From: Porpolomopsis calyptriformis
Taxonomy: Eukaryota > Basidiomycota > Agaricomycetes > Agaricales > Hygrophoraceae
NCBI GenBank assembly: GCA_951640195.1
Contig: OX621163.1
Location: 558,001 to 622,000, forward strand
Direction of reading: 5' to 3'
Length of the DNA: 64,000 nt
Position 1 is the stretch's first letter. Every line of letters starts with the position of its first letter. Below are positions 1 to 10,738 of the stretch, piece after piece. The notes beneath the pieces were generated by a model, which worked only from the letters and a program-made list of their open reading frames with translations, had not been told where the DNA came from and did not search any database. A program made the translations under genes and the position numbers.

Positions 1-158
1 CATGCCATACCAACCCCCTTTTATTCTGCAGTGAGTCCAACATTTGTCGGGTATGCTCTGTGCCCTGAATCCCTTATGGAGTTAGTGAATGGGAAGTCAG
101 TCGGTAGGCCTCGATACTCCTTGATTTGGCCGTGAGACTGTAAGTGGATATGTGAAGC

Positions 159-165
159 TATAAAA
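159..165 (+). promoter_or_regulatory. TATA box of G-domain gene 1
   Basis: TATAAAA lies about 115 bp upstream of the ATG at 279. The second copy of this gene also has a TATA box about 90 bp upstream of its ATG. Confidence 0.5.
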
Positions 166-278
166 TTCCACCGAAATGGTCTGTTCACGCACAAACCTCC
201 CCCTCAACTTGTCCTTATTCAAAGGTGGGTCCCAGACACCCTTGGAATCTTCTCCGATATCTGACTACCAAGAAGACA

Positions 279-1084
279 ATGGGTTTAAAACAGTTTTTAA
301 ATGGACTGTTTGACCGGCAGGACGACGTTTCAACTCAGGACATCGTCATCGTGTAAGTGAAAACGTGCCATGCCAATTCTTTTTCTGACATCACTCCCAA
401 TCTCACAGCGTAATCGGTGCAACAGGAGCTGGGAAGAGCACAGTAAGTTTAAGGATTTATTACGACCGCTAGAGCCGTAATCAAGCTGCGTACGAAGTTC
501 ATCAATACGGCAACAAGGAGCCATGATATGGCCATCGGCCATGGCCTATCGTCATGCACCACCAACGTGCAGAGTGTCAGATGCACTCACCCAATGAATG
601 AAAACCGCCACGTCATCTTCGTGGATATTCCTGCGTTTAACCATGACGCGAGAACTCCTGCTGAGATTGGGATAACAATCAGTAAGTGGCTAGAGAAGAT
701 GTGAGTGAATCCTTCATCATCTTGCCGTGAACAATACCATATTCACATTTAACTCATCCCTCTCCAAGGTACTCCCGGAGAATCAAAATAGCTGGAGTCA
801 TCTATTTGCACAGGGTATCTGATGCGCGGATGATTGAACCGCCTCTCACGCATCTTCTTTCATTTGAAAGATTATGCGGCGAGGATGCTACAAGAAAGAC
901 CATCCTCGCAACAACGATGTGGGGGCTGGTTGATGAAGAAGAGGGGAGCCATTGCGAGCAAGAATTACGATCAAACTATTGGAAGACGATGATCGCCCGT
1001 GGATCCGATATAGTTCGATACGAAGACACGGCAGAGTCGGCTTGGAGGATTGTCGAGTTACTATTGGATGGATCAACAGGGTAA
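279..1084 (+). CDS. G-domain (P-loop GTPase-like) protein, copy 1
   Basis: Four exons (279-352, 409-442, 498-700, 769-1084) join to 627 nt, 208 residues. Residues 28-36 form a Walker A/G1 loop, GATGAGKST. The switch region has SSCTT, and the G3-like motif reads DIPAF, where related G-domain proteins have DTPGF. ILATTMW near the middle of the last exon fits the TTMW motif seen at the G4 position of mushroom relatives. The first intron is inserted just before the P-loop, as in copy 2. The product is probably a soluble nucleotide-binding protein; its partners and role are unknown. The copy at 3648 has the same exon layout and the same total length, so the pair is a recent duplication about 3.4 kb apart. 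Splice sites are GT-AG throughout. An alternative last intron (1081-1147) would extend the C-terminus to 1202, but the equal length of copy 2 favours the stop at 1084. Confidence 0.8.
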
Positions 1085-1382
1085 GACTTGCCGGACTTCC
1101 AGGGGAGGGAGGAACATGTAGACTGTTGGTTGATTCTCTTTTTTCAGGCCCCTCCGACTGCAAACCTTGGTGACGACACAGCCGAGCCGCGGCTCAGCGT
1201 GAAGATCAGCCACCTGATTGGAGGTCATAATGGCCCAATAACTAAGTATATTCGTTAGTCATTTGGTTGTGAACACAACCAAATGAGAAGTGGCCTCAAA
1301 ATAAAAGTCGACCCATGGTAGCAAATAGGTATCTGAGAATGCACAAATAGATAATCAGTTTTCCTCACACTGTCATCGGAAA

Positions 1383-2270
1383 ATGACTGTAAACACTTGC
1401 ATTCTGCGGTTTGGATGAGATGGAACAATGGGGTAAGACCAAAGCTCCTCGCTGTTCGTTCAGCTGGTCAGCGTACGGTGATGGTCGGTTGATCGGGTCA
1501 GTAGCTGGGATCGATTCACGATTATGTAAAGTCACACGGTACGAATTGCCACTTTGCATACCTCCAGAGCCGTTCTTGATCTACTGCATCATCTTGTTTC
1601 TGATGCAAGGTATTCATTAGCACTTATCCCTTGTATGTGAACCCATAATTCGATCTTTGTACAGGTTATCATCATGACGCTTTATGTGAAAGGCCCAACA
1701 TAGTTGAAGCAACGAACAGAAATGAACCCCTGGTCGATGCCAGTATCCGTGTAGTTGTGGAGCGACTGAATCGATCCGCATACATTGACATCGTGACAGG
1801 ATATGAGCCGTCGAGTCCTGATGGGAAGCGCCATTTGGCACTGGTCATTGCTTTGGAGATTGACGATGACGAAGAGAGGCTGACGAAAAAGGAGTTGGGA
1901 CCTATTGATGAGTCTATCCGAGTGGCCCTTCCTCATACTCTTGTGGGACCGGACGGTTGGGAGCTTTTCAAATGATGTGAGTCTGAAAGCTTGTTTGCCT
2001 GATATGTGTATTGAAGATCTGTTCGGGTCAATTCTTGCCTTGATGAACAAGCTATTTCATCACGCGACGATCTTCTTCCTACCGTGTAACAACGCAATTT
2101 ACAGGAGTTTGAATCGTCAAGTTGGCCGACTTTCACACTCACCTTTGGCTGCAATGCGGTTATTGTAGTTGAACTATGGAGGGGGGCATGGCTGCCTGTC
2201 GGGGTGAGTTTCAAGAGTTGTTCCAGCCTTTGTTTTCACTCACAGACGCTTTATTTGGCTGAATTCAAGA
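1383..2270 (+). pseudogene. eroded multi-exon gene, unknown family
   Basis: Several stretches read as spliced coding sequence. An exon ending in ...FLMQ at about 1607 joins across a GT-AG intron to one starting at about 1664 and running to the stop at 1975. That second exon contains RVVVERLNRSAYIDIVTGYE and a later acidic stretch, IALEIDDDEERL. A third coherent exon (about 2104-2203, EFESSSWPTFTLTF) follows a good acceptor, but its phase does not match the preceding exon. Upstream, a frame opening at 1383 is closed by TGA at 1416. I do not recognise the family. It may be the ruined partner of the preceding G-domain gene or an independent gene. Confidence 0.35.
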
Positions 2271-2462
2271 GGCAGACCTAAAGCTATGGGAGTAGGGTCT
2301 TTATCTTGCTCGTTGCCAAGCCCATTAGGCTGAGTATATATATTCGTCAGCTACCCAGTCAACACCCGGATATCTTTATTGAACTGACTCGTAGATCCTT
2401 CACTCAGATATCACCCCGCCGAATAGATACAACATTTTTTAATAAATCAGACCCTCCACCCA

Positions 2463-2850
2463 TGTTCTCTGATTACACCGCCTGCGTAAGTTTCGACTGC
2501 GACAACTCCCCCGACGTTGACAACTTAACCCCCTCTAGAACCAAACATCCCTTCTTATCTCCTTTTACTGAGATTCAACCGATCCTCGCTCACACCCACT
2601 TCAATCCCAAACACAGGCTTCCGTACCACTTGGATTCGTTGCCGAAAACGCAGGACCGAGCGCATGAGTTCCTACTTCTCCCGCTCCAACAAATTGGTAC
2701 AACCGCCTATCCACAGGCACCGTCAAAGACGCTGGCTTCGCCTTCTGTTCAGCCTCGATCTGAGATCCAAGCCGCTGCCCGATCTTGGCATCAAGAAGCA
2801 TGCGATTCGCGTGAAATCTCTCGATCACTCCTCCCGCGGGGCATCAGATG
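2463..2850 (+). pseudogene. exon remnants of an unknown gene
   Basis: A short exon ending in ...DYTAC is followed by a 5' splice site and, after an intron, by a frame containing ASVPLGFVAENAGPSA and NWYNRLSTGTVKDAGF. It is broken by TGA codons. The first exon-intron junction resembles the second intron of the small gene at 5203-5528, so the two may be remnants of one family. No function can be assigned. Confidence 0.25.
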
Positions 2851-3553
2851 ACAAGTTTGAACTAGAAATGTCGGATGAGTCTTTAATAAATAAATTAGCC
2901 ATGGCACATACCTAATCATATTGGACGCTCCAGGTTTGGCGGGCCAACGCTGGATAACTCTTTCCCAACCCGAATCCGGTCCATTCCGCACCTTTTTACC
3001 CTATCAGCCCCACTTCCCACACGAGTGTTCCAGCGCAAGCTGGTGCCCTCCGCGCGAGCCTGCTGATGGCAGCTGTGTGACGGCAGCCTCCGGAAGCGCG
3101 GGATGGTGCATTTCTTGGGTCGGGAACCCAGGATCGAATGGCATACCTTTGGACTTGGATCACATATTGGACTCAAGGCGGTGACCTCGTAACATCAGAA
3201 ATGACAAAAAAAAACATCGGTTTCAGACCGCTAGTTGCGATACTCGAAGTTCGTTGTTGTTTATATTTTCGTGGGAGCTTATAGACCATGAATAAATAAT
3301 ATCCCCTATCTGACAATTGCCTTTACGACCCAAACGTGCTGTTGTGTCCTTTCGGATCACATTTGTTCCTCGGTTACAATGTTACCCTAGTCGCGTGGAA
3401 CTGTTTTACGTTCACGATAGCAGATCCGTTTAAGGCAAACGCATTGACTTTTGCAGCGATGGCTTAGTTACCATCTTGCTGTGAGAAACATCACGATAAC
3501 TCCTTGCAGGAAAGATATGATCCGAGTGAGTCAGGCCCAGCCTGCTCCCGCCC
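2851..3553. other. intergenic, no gene seen
   Basis: Only short unsupported frames on both strands. A stretch near 2925 (GACGCTCCAGGTTTGG) resembles one near 9453, suggesting another shared remnant. The last 100 bp are the promoter of G-domain copy 2. Confidence 0.4.
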
Positions 3554-3560
3554 TATAAAA
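3554..3560 (+). promoter_or_regulatory. TATA box of G-domain gene 2
   Basis: TATAAAA inside GCCCTATAAAATCC, about 90 bp upstream of the ATG at 3648, followed by a pyrimidine-rich leader typical of fungal start regions. Confidence 0.6.
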
Positions 3561-3647
3561 TCCTGCTGACTCTGGTTCCTCAGCCCTCCCAACTAGGCAT
3601 TCCGTCCGAATCCTCTCTCCATCTCACCACCTATCATCAAGAAGCAA

Positions 3648-4440
3648 ATGGGTATCAGAAAGCTTTTAAACCAAGCTCTCACCCGTCAGGACAAAATTTC
3701 GACCGAGGACACCGTCATTGTGTAAGCGAAAGTGTGCCATGCCAACTCTTCACTGACCTTACTCCCAACCTCACAGTGTGATCGGTGCAACAGGAACGGG
3801 GAAGAGCACGGTAAGTTCGAGCATTAGCCACGACCGCTAGAACCATACTCAACCCGTCTACCAAGTTTATAAATACCGCAACAAACGGCCATGATATGGC
3901 CATCGGCGGTGGCCTCTCCTCGTGCACTACCGATGTGCAGAGTGTCAGATGCACTCACCCTTGGGATGAAAACCGCCACGTCGTCCTCATGGACACCCCT
4001 GCGTTTAACCATGATGAGACTCCCGCTGAGGTTGAGATCGCGATCAATAAGTGGCTAGAGAAGATGTGAGTGAATCCTCTATCACCTTACCGTATCCACA
4101 TTTGACCCATCCCTCTCCTAGGTACGCGCGGAAAATCAAAATAGCCGGCATCATCTGTTTGCATAGGATATCAGACACACGAATGATCGAACCGCCACTC
4201 ACGCATCTTCTTTCATTTGAAAGATTATGCCAGGAGGATGCTTCAAGAAAGATCATCCTCGCAACCACGATGTGGGGGTTGGTTGATGAAGAAGAGGGGA
4301 GCCGTCGCGAGCAAGAATTACGATCAAACTATTGGAAGACGATGATCGCCCGTGGGTCCGATATAGTTCGATACGAAGACACGGCAGAGTCGGCCTGGAA
4401 CATCGTCCAGTTACTACTGGAGGGTCGCAAGAATGATTGA
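3648..4440 (+). CDS. G-domain (P-loop GTPase-like) protein, copy 2
   Basis: Exons 3648-3721, 3777-3810, 3866-4065 and 4122-4440 join to 627 nt, 208 residues. The Walker A loop is GATGTGKST (residues 28-36), and the G3-like motif is DTPAF (79-83). The last exon carries ILATTMWGLVDEEEG, nearly the same as copy 1. The C-terminus ends LLLEGRKND, against LLLDGSTG in copy 1. All four exons are open and the splice sites are canonical, so the gene looks functional. The family is abundant in mushroom genomes, often annotated only as G domain-containing protein; a role is not known. The Gly normally following DTP is Ala in both copies, so the change predates the duplication. Confidence 0.85.
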
Positions 4441-5202
4441 GCGGGTAAGATGGCCGTAAATTCGCAGGCTCCCGAGGAATGGGGAACGCGGTATATGCAC
4501 GTCCACCAAACAGAGTTAAGGGATTCCATCCATATCTTTAATTGATTTTTAATATGATGTATTCTTCATTTTCGTATTTAACCTGGCCGTAGCTTTTGTG
4601 GGTAATCGGCGGCCATTCTGAGAGCGGCCTTCTATTACAAGATACGACGTAGAACTTGTAATTGCAGTGACCAGAATGCCCTACGTTGTTTGCAAAAGTG
4701 TGATTAATGCGAGACGTAGACAGGAGCATGAACACTTACATCAAACACAGGGAACGGTACAGCCAAATTGATGGATGCTCGGTGATGTTCAGATGTCCAC
4801 CACTACACCCGAAGAGTTAATCGCAGGACCCAGAAATGATATGACTGAGAAGAAACCGACTTACAGAATCTGTCTGAAATGGCTTGCCATCGTCAGTTGG
4901 CGTGCTTTCAATTCATCGTATATCTTCATGGGAAGCTCTGTCTCTTTTCCTTCTTAATCAAGACACAGAGTGGTGTGTTTGAAACGATTCATCGTTCGCA
5001 GTCATTTGTGGGAAACTTATATGCCGATGATGGCGGTAAAATGATCATGCCCGTCCCACTGTTGTGGGTACCGCCTTGCCATGACTTCTGCCACCGCCGC
5101 CGCCCTTCTTGCTATTGCTGCCGCCTCGTCACCTTGAACTGGGGACAGGCTGAATCCATACCCACGGTGGAATGAGCAACGAGATCGGCTAGTCCTCAAC
5201 GA
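4441..5202. other. intergenic with possible exon scraps
   Basis: No supported gene. A frame around 5080-5136 starts MTSATAAALLAIAAA and looks like a hydrophobic leader, but it meets TGA at once. It may be the broken 5' exon of the small gene that follows. Confidence 0.3.
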
Positions 5203-5528
5203 ATGCCCCAAAGGCCTGAACAAGCATCCCCGGAAGAGCTGTGGAATAAAATAGCCGAATGGTATGGCCATGAAATGACTCCAATGGATATGACGGGTTT
5301 GGACTACAAATGGGTAGGAAGAATTGTAGGGTAAGGATGGCAAACATACCTCAGCCGAATAACAAAAATAGAATGCATAGTTTGGTCTATTCGTTCCCCA
5401 TCGAGTCTACACGGAGCGCAGCTCAGGATATCGGTATCGAAACCACACCACTGCCTGCGTAAGGTTCGGCTGCGATGTCAAGGATGATCACTGATGTTAG
5501 ACATGGCAATAGTTTTATGATTGGATGA
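5203..5528 (+). CDS. small three-exon hypothetical protein, probably truncated
   Basis: Exons 5203-5330, 5372-5458 and 5501-5528 join in frame to 80 residues. The middle reads as ordinary coding sequence, for example EELWNKIAEWYGHEM and VYSFPIESTRSAAQD. Both introns are GT-AG and 40-42 nt long. I do not recognise the family. The short length and the Ty1/copia scrap directly downstream suggest that this is the surviving part of a longer gene. Confidence 0.4.
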
Positions 5529-5599
5529 CCTCATGGATGTCAAACTGTGAACGGCCCGACCACGTTGACGCAGGGTTGAGTGATGCGATATGGGAAGTC

Positions 5600-5790
5600 T
5601 CGTGTCCAGGCGACCAAGGTTGAGAAGGCAGGCAAGGACACCTGAATATTCACCACTTTGTAAGGTGAAAAACGTTATACAGTACCTGTCAACCACCGAA
5701 GCTGAATACGTGGCTGCTACCCATGTGGTTGCTATCAACAAATGACGACATTGGGCTGTTGCCAACTGAGCGTCAATAACCACTTTTATG
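5600..5790 (+). mobile_element. Ty1/copia retrotransposon scrap (RNase H)
   Basis: The frame around 5681-5760 reads YLSTTEAEYVAATHV, the conserved RNase H segment of Ty1/copia polyproteins. TGA stops follow within 30 codons, and no LTR or other domain is adjacent. It is a dead fragment lying against the truncated 5' leader of TM-A. Confidence 0.75.
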
Positions 5791-5870
5791 TGAAAACCCA
5801 TTCTTATGGCCCCTCCGCTTTATCAAACCCCTCCCAGACTTGAACTTACCAACAACCGGGTCACTACTCA

Positions 5871-6339
5871 ATGTCCAATCCGCAACCCCCGCGTTTATTG
5901 AACGAGCAAGCCTCTGATCATATCGATAGGCACTCTCTTCCATCTCTTGCCCAAGCTCCACGTCCGCCGAGAGCACCTGTTGTCCGTGCCCGACACTCCA
6001 CTCAACAGGACCCCCTTCCGCTACCCTTTCCACTCACAGGAGATGCCAACTCGAATAATTTGAATGCTCAGATCATCCTGGTTCGTAACTAAATAACCTA
6101 CTTCCATCCGATACACTCAATCTCCTCTCTAGGCTTGCACCGTCATCGGTGTGCAAGTCAACCTTCTCACTTCCAGCATGCTACCCTTGACGCCAATGAT
6201 CCGCTTGCTCATTATCCTCGGGATGGTCCTCGAACTAACCGGCGCCGTGCTTGTGGTCAATCAACAACCCCAATCATCTGAGGCCACCCGCAACCTCCGG
6301 CACACGTCCTGGAAGGATTCAATCCAGCAGACCTTGTGA
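5871..6339 (+). pseudogene. two-helix membrane protein TM-A, second helix deleted
   Basis: Exon 1 (5871-6080) encodes a 70-residue Pro/Ser/Gln-rich tail starting MSNPQPPRLLNEQASDHI. Exon 2 (6133-6339) starts ACTVIGVQVNLLTSS, the family hallmark, and contains helix 1 (LIILGMVLELTGAVLVV). The frame then ends at QQTL followed by TGA. In TM-B, C and D the corresponding Thr-Leu is followed by a second hydrophobic segment of about 25 residues ending ...SIK-S/T-S-W; here that segment is missing. The 3' flank of the family resumes immediately after. The upstream promoter seen in TM-C and TM-D is also gone, replaced by copia debris. Probably non-functional, or a one-helix variant. Confidence 0.75.
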
Positions 6340-6344
6340 TAAGT

Positions 6345-6420
6345 TCCTGATATTTCTTTTTGGATTTCAATCAGTCAACAGACCCTCCGGGAGACGAAGA
6401 TTATCTCCCTTTGAAATCCA
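6345..6420 (+). repeat. direct repeat, left copy (TM-A 3' flank)
   Basis: This stretch, which includes GTCAACAGACCCTCCGG and ATCTCCCTTTGAAATCCAG, recurs at 9235-9301 with one 10-bp gap. It belongs to the 3' flank of the TM family. The New1-like fragment sits exactly between the two copies. Confidence 0.8.
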
Positions 6421-9013
6421 GGGAAACTACATCCACCCGAGGAGATGCATCAGATCAAGGCGAGGTCCTCTGTGACACCCTTTTTTCTCTTGCGTATGGT
6501 GCCCTTCTTTTGCTTTCACATACAACCCTCCGACTCGTGCGTGGGCGTCAGTACGGGATTTTGGGTGCGAACTGTTCCGGAAAATCTATGCTCATGCGAC
6601 AATTACCGGACAGGAAGGTAGAAAATTTCCCGCCCCAAGAACATCTTCGTACTGTGATGGTAGAACATTCCTTGCAAGGCGAAGATGGGTCGTTGTCTGT
6701 CCTCGATTTTGTCTCGGCAGGTGGGTACTTTCCGCCTTCCCAGACGAGATGCAGAAATGAAGGTTGGTTATCTGCAGACAAAGCATTGGCTGGTGTGCCG
6801 CGGTCGAACATCCGGGAACAGCTCCAAGACGTTGGGTTTGATGATGAACGACAGTCTGAGATTGTTGGAGGGTTATCTGGAGACAAACCACGTGAGTTAT
6901 GGCTTTACCCTGTGAATTCCGGTTTCTTCACTGTCCTCGCACAGTTGGATCGCGCGTCTGTCCTTTGGCTGGAGCAATACTTGATTGCTCACAAAAAAGT
7001 GACTTGTTTGATTGTCAGTCACCACTCTAGGTTTGCCTGTCTCCTCTAGTGCGAATTATTCAAATAAACTTTGATTTAGCTTCTTGGATAATATCACGAC
7101 GGACATTATACACTTCGAGTCCAAAAAGGTATATCACTTTTTTTTTCCTACATTGCCCATATCCACATAACCAACCTACTATTCTTCAGCTTGTCTACTA
7201 TCCAGGAAATCTCTCCAATTTCGTGGCAAAACATCCTGAGGCCAAATCGTACTATACCCTTGCCGCTACCTCCATCCAGTTTCATTCCCACCACCTGGGT
7301 CGCTCATGGGCGTGCGCAGTAATACACGTGCCATCCTAAAATTGTCTAACTGCACGTTCACCTATCCAGGGAGGAGTACTCCTAGTTTACTTGGTGTTAG
7401 TTGTGCTTTGTCCTTGTCGAGGTGACTGTGAGTCGTGTTTTTGCTGGGGCAGTCTCATAACGCAGTTTTGTGTGGTCGAGTTGGAATCGTAGGGCCGAAT
7501 GGGGCGGGAAAGTTGACACTCGTGAAGTTACTGACGGTACATGTTGTCATTCTTGGGACGATTTTGACCGTACTCATCCTCGTCAAGGGTGAGACATCTC
7601 CGCAGGAAGGCGTAGTTTATAAACACCCGGCTCTCCACGTTGGTTATGTCTCTCAGCATGCCACACACCATATCGGTAACTTTATACTTATCATCAATAT
7701 TCAGATTGTATTGATGTGATCATAATCAGAACGCCATTCAGAGAAGACACCCATTGGTTATATTCAATGGCGGTTCCAAGACAGCCATGATCGTCTGTCA
7801 CTTGACTATCAAAAAGAAAATTTATTGATGTATAGAAACTCTAGGGGAACTTTTGGAAAAGTCCACTCGAGTCATGACACCGGAAGAACAGGCCCTCTTG
7901 GATCAGGATTGGATCGGTAAGAATGGGACCAAGCGCAAAATGGAGGTTTGTTTTCCTCCTTGATTTCGAGCGTTCGAATGGTACCTACTTATGTATGTAT
8001 GTATAGTTCATTATGGGTCGCCAGAAGCTGAAAAAGTCATTCCGGTACGAGATCAAATGGCGTGGACTTGACCACAAATTCAACACCTGGGTGCCACGCG
8101 AGGATCTCTTATCGAAGGGTTTCACCAAACTGGTGCAGCAGTTTGATGATCTGGAGGCATCGAGAGAAGGCGCTGGCTCTCGGGAGACTTCTTCCCAATT
8201 AGTCCGCAAACATTTAGAGGATATTGGGCTTGACGGGGACATTGCGCAGTACAATGAGATATCGGGGTTGTCTGGTGGTGAGCTTGGTTTTTCCTCTTTT
8301 GATATTTGATTGACGGCAAATGCAGGTCAGAAAATCAAGCTGGTCATTGCCGCTTGTTTATGGAATAATCCACAGGTAATGCCAAATTTTCCAAACGCGT
8401 TGCACGCCTGATCTCCTTTCTCCTGTCCAGATCTGTATTCTTGATGAGCCAAGTAACTTTTTGGATCGTGAAGCTTTGGGGGGTTTGGCTGTTGCGATCA
8501 GAGAATGGGCTGGTGCAGTTGTGAGTCACTTTCCTGTTGTTTTAGATGTTACTTAATGCGTGATAATGCTCATACTCCTTTGCTCATAAAGGTGATAATT
8601 TCTCACAACTATGAGTTTGTGTCAGCGTTATGTTGTCGCTGGTTAACTCCGTTGACGTATTCACCATCGCTGATGACTCGTTTGCGAAAGGTCCCGAGAC
8701 TTGGACTATAGCCGATGGTCAGATGACACATCGAGGAAAGACGGCTGTTATCGAAGATGCTTTTTTGGATTCAAGGTCATTGAAAGGGAGCGGTGCTGAT
8801 ACCCCCATTAGGTCTCGACTTCAGACGCCGATCAGTTCAACGAATGGGACACCCGCAGGGAGCGGAGTGGAAGAGGATGGTTCTGCAATGGTGGCGTCTG
8901 CGGCTGGGGTGATCCGGAAGAAGAAAAAGTTGACGCGAAATCAGTTAGTTAAAGGCGCAGGAAGAGCGTCGGAGGTTGAGGAAACTACATTGGTTGCAGT
9001 GTGGGGGGCCTAA
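6421..9013 (+). pseudogene. New1/EF-3-family ABC ATPase, truncated and decayed
   Basis: EF-3/New1 proteins are ribosome-associated, fungal twin-ABC ATPases with a chromodomain in the second cassette. Here the N-terminal HEAT part is absent. Cassette 1 starts near LCDTLFSLAYGALLLL and has a Walker A GANCSGKS, then LSGD instead of LSGG. The segment that should hold the Walker B Asp-Glu is deleted before LDRASVLWLEQYL. A one-base deletion near 7284 breaks the frame between SIQFH and FPPPG. In cassette 2 the Walker A reads GPNGAGKLT, with Leu replacing the magnesium-binding Ser. The chromodomain (8013-8160, GRQKLKKSFRYEIKWRGL) and a second LSGG (about 8270) follow. The last exon carries a Lys-rich tail ending in ...VAVWGA. 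Introns are retained, so the piece was copied as DNA, not from mRNA. Confidence 0.85.
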
Positions 9014-9234
9014 GCCAGATGACACGGATAGTGATGTTGGCCCGTGAGATCAGAGTGTTCGAAACTAGTTGGTCTCGGTGTATGCATGTAGACGACTTAG
9101 ATGTCGACTAATGGCAGGTACGTAGAACTAGAATGAAACGCGTTGATCTATCACAATCGTGCATCCAAGGATACTACATTGTTAACTGGTATAGACGCTC
9201 TATGAGAAGTAAACTCGTGCACGACGCCCGCAAT

Positions 9235-9301
9235 CTGATATTTTTTTTGGGATTTCAATTGGTCAACAGACCCTCCGGATAATCTCCCTTTGAAATCCAG
9301 T
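9235..9301 (+). repeat. direct repeat, right copy (TM-A 3' flank)
   Basis: Second copy of the 6345-6420 segment. After it, the TM-family 3' flank continues (TTGTAATAGATGGAAAC and the TTCTTCTAATGTGTT stretch also found behind TM-C), so the whole New1-like piece interrupts one 3' flank. Confidence 0.8.
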
Positions 9302-9409
9302 TGTAATAGATGGAAACTATTGTATCGTATAATCGCGCTTTCTTCTAATGTGTTTTTTCTTATATTCTTGATCACTCTGCGCGGAGAAGTACCTAAAAAA
9401 AAGGTTAGA

Positions 9410-9781
9410 TGAATCCCTAGATAGCATGTGTACATACCCAATAAATTGCGTTGGATCCTCCAGGTTTGGGAGTCACCACCATTGCCCTTCGCCTCATAAT
9501 TACTCACCCGGCACTCTGGATCACTAGCTGGTGGCGCGCACAAGCCTCCCAGCGGGGGTAGCCTCTGTGCGAGCGCGATGGTATGTTCATTTTGTAGAGA
9601 GCCCAAGGTACGCACTATGGTTGTGCTCGGACCTTTTGGAAACATCGAGAGCTTGGAGGGTGGGATAGGGAACGATCTTTCTGTAGTGGTAATAGGGACA
9701 AAATAATCCAAGAGGAAACTCACCTCGGAGAGCGATTCCTTGACTTGGGGCAAACTCGAGTTTGACTTGAAGGCGTAACAT
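9410..9781 (-). other. possible spliced exon fragments, unknown
   Basis: On the minus strand a frame starting MLRLQVKLEFAPSQGIALR reaches a good donor (GTGAGT). After a 40-nt intron it continues as KIVPYPTLQALDVSKRSEH or, in the other phase, as RSFPIPPSKLSMFPKGPS. Another GTGAGT occurs after ...SDPECR. The pieces look like exons of one decayed gene, but no complete model or homology is visible. Confidence 0.25.
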
Positions 9782-9803
9782 CCAGATGGTCGACTACCCC
9801 GGG

Positions 9804-9830
9804 TTGACTCCCTCGGGCCGAGGGAGTCAA
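9804..9830. promoter_or_regulatory. 27-bp perfect inverted repeat
   Basis: Arms of 13 nt (TTGACTCCCTCGG and its complement) flank a single G. The centre is CGG-N-CCG, the half-site arrangement used by many fungal Zn2Cys6 activators. It lies about 225 bp upstream of the TM-B start codon. Regulation is inference. Confidence 0.45.
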
Positions 9831-10056
9831 GAATGGAGAGTACATATTCGATCTTAGATTTGAGATTATGGAAGATGCCGAATGCTATCCCCGTCCATCC
9901 CTCGCCTCTAACGCTCGCCGCTAATGCAAACCTCGTGTACCACCACCACATCGCCATAAATGCTGCCATTATGGATCACTCCCTTGCGGTTTGTCCAACA
10001 TCTCTTCCCAGGGCTCTCACTTCCCCCTCTAATTTGCCGTCTCCAAATCCCCACCC

Positions 10057-10593
10057 ATGTCCGATCGTGCACAACACTCGAACGAACAAGCCTCTGACAT
10101 AGCTGATCCGAGTCAATCCCTTACCCGGGCTTCACAATCCCCACGATCGCCCATCATCATCCGCACACAGGACTCTACTCAACCTGACGTCTTCCAACTC
10201 CCCAACCCCAACCATCTTCCAAACAGCTTGAATGCTCAGATGTTTTTCTTTTTGGTGCGTTAGCCCTTTTGTTTTCATCATCCACATCCACTCAATCTCT
10301 CTTTCCAGGCTTGCACCATTATCACCGTGCAAGTCAACCTCCTCACGCTACCCTTGACACCACCGATCTGCGTGCTTGTCATCCTTGGGTTGGCTCTTGA
10401 AATAATCGGCGCGGTGCTCGTGGTCCATCAGATCCAACCTCAATCCCAATCTATTGAGGTTGCCCACATCCGACAAACGTCTTTGGAGCATTCCATCAGG
10501 CGGACCTTGCCGATCGGTTTCATTTTGATGGGCATCGCGGTATTCATGGTTGCCGTCATACTGACCATATTCTCGATAAAGACATCCTGGTAA
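10057..10593 (+). CDS. two-helix membrane protein TM-B
   Basis: Exons 10057-10254 and 10309-10593 encode 160 residues. The first 66 form a Pro/Ser/Gln-rich polar tail. Exon 2 opens with ACTIITVQVNLLT, then helix 1 (VLVILGLALEIIGAVLVV), a 25-residue polar loop with HIRQTSLEHSIRRT, and helix 2 (FILMGIAVFMVAVILTIFSI). It ends in KTSW. No signal peptide, so a tail-in membrane protein is likely, with both ends probably on one side. A degenerate TATA (CATAAAT, 9955-9961) sits in the leader conserved with TM-C and TM-D. It is transcribed toward ARM1, with the two stop codons about 145 bp apart. The intron sits at the same place in every family member. Confidence 0.8.
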
Positions 10594-10738
10594 GTTCACT
10601 CAACAGTCTGATCATTTTTTTGGTGATTTCAATCGGACGGTACAGACGATGAAGATGATCCATAGTTTTTATCTTTCGACGATAATTCCAACAGATGGGA
10701 ATCAATTTGTAATGTAAATGTGCTTTCAAATCCGATGT

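Noticed and set aside
9151..9969. 272-codon minus-strand ORF
   Set aside because: It runs through the TM-family 3' flank and the antisense of the TM-B leader. Only short internal stretches look spliced and coding; the full frame is chance.
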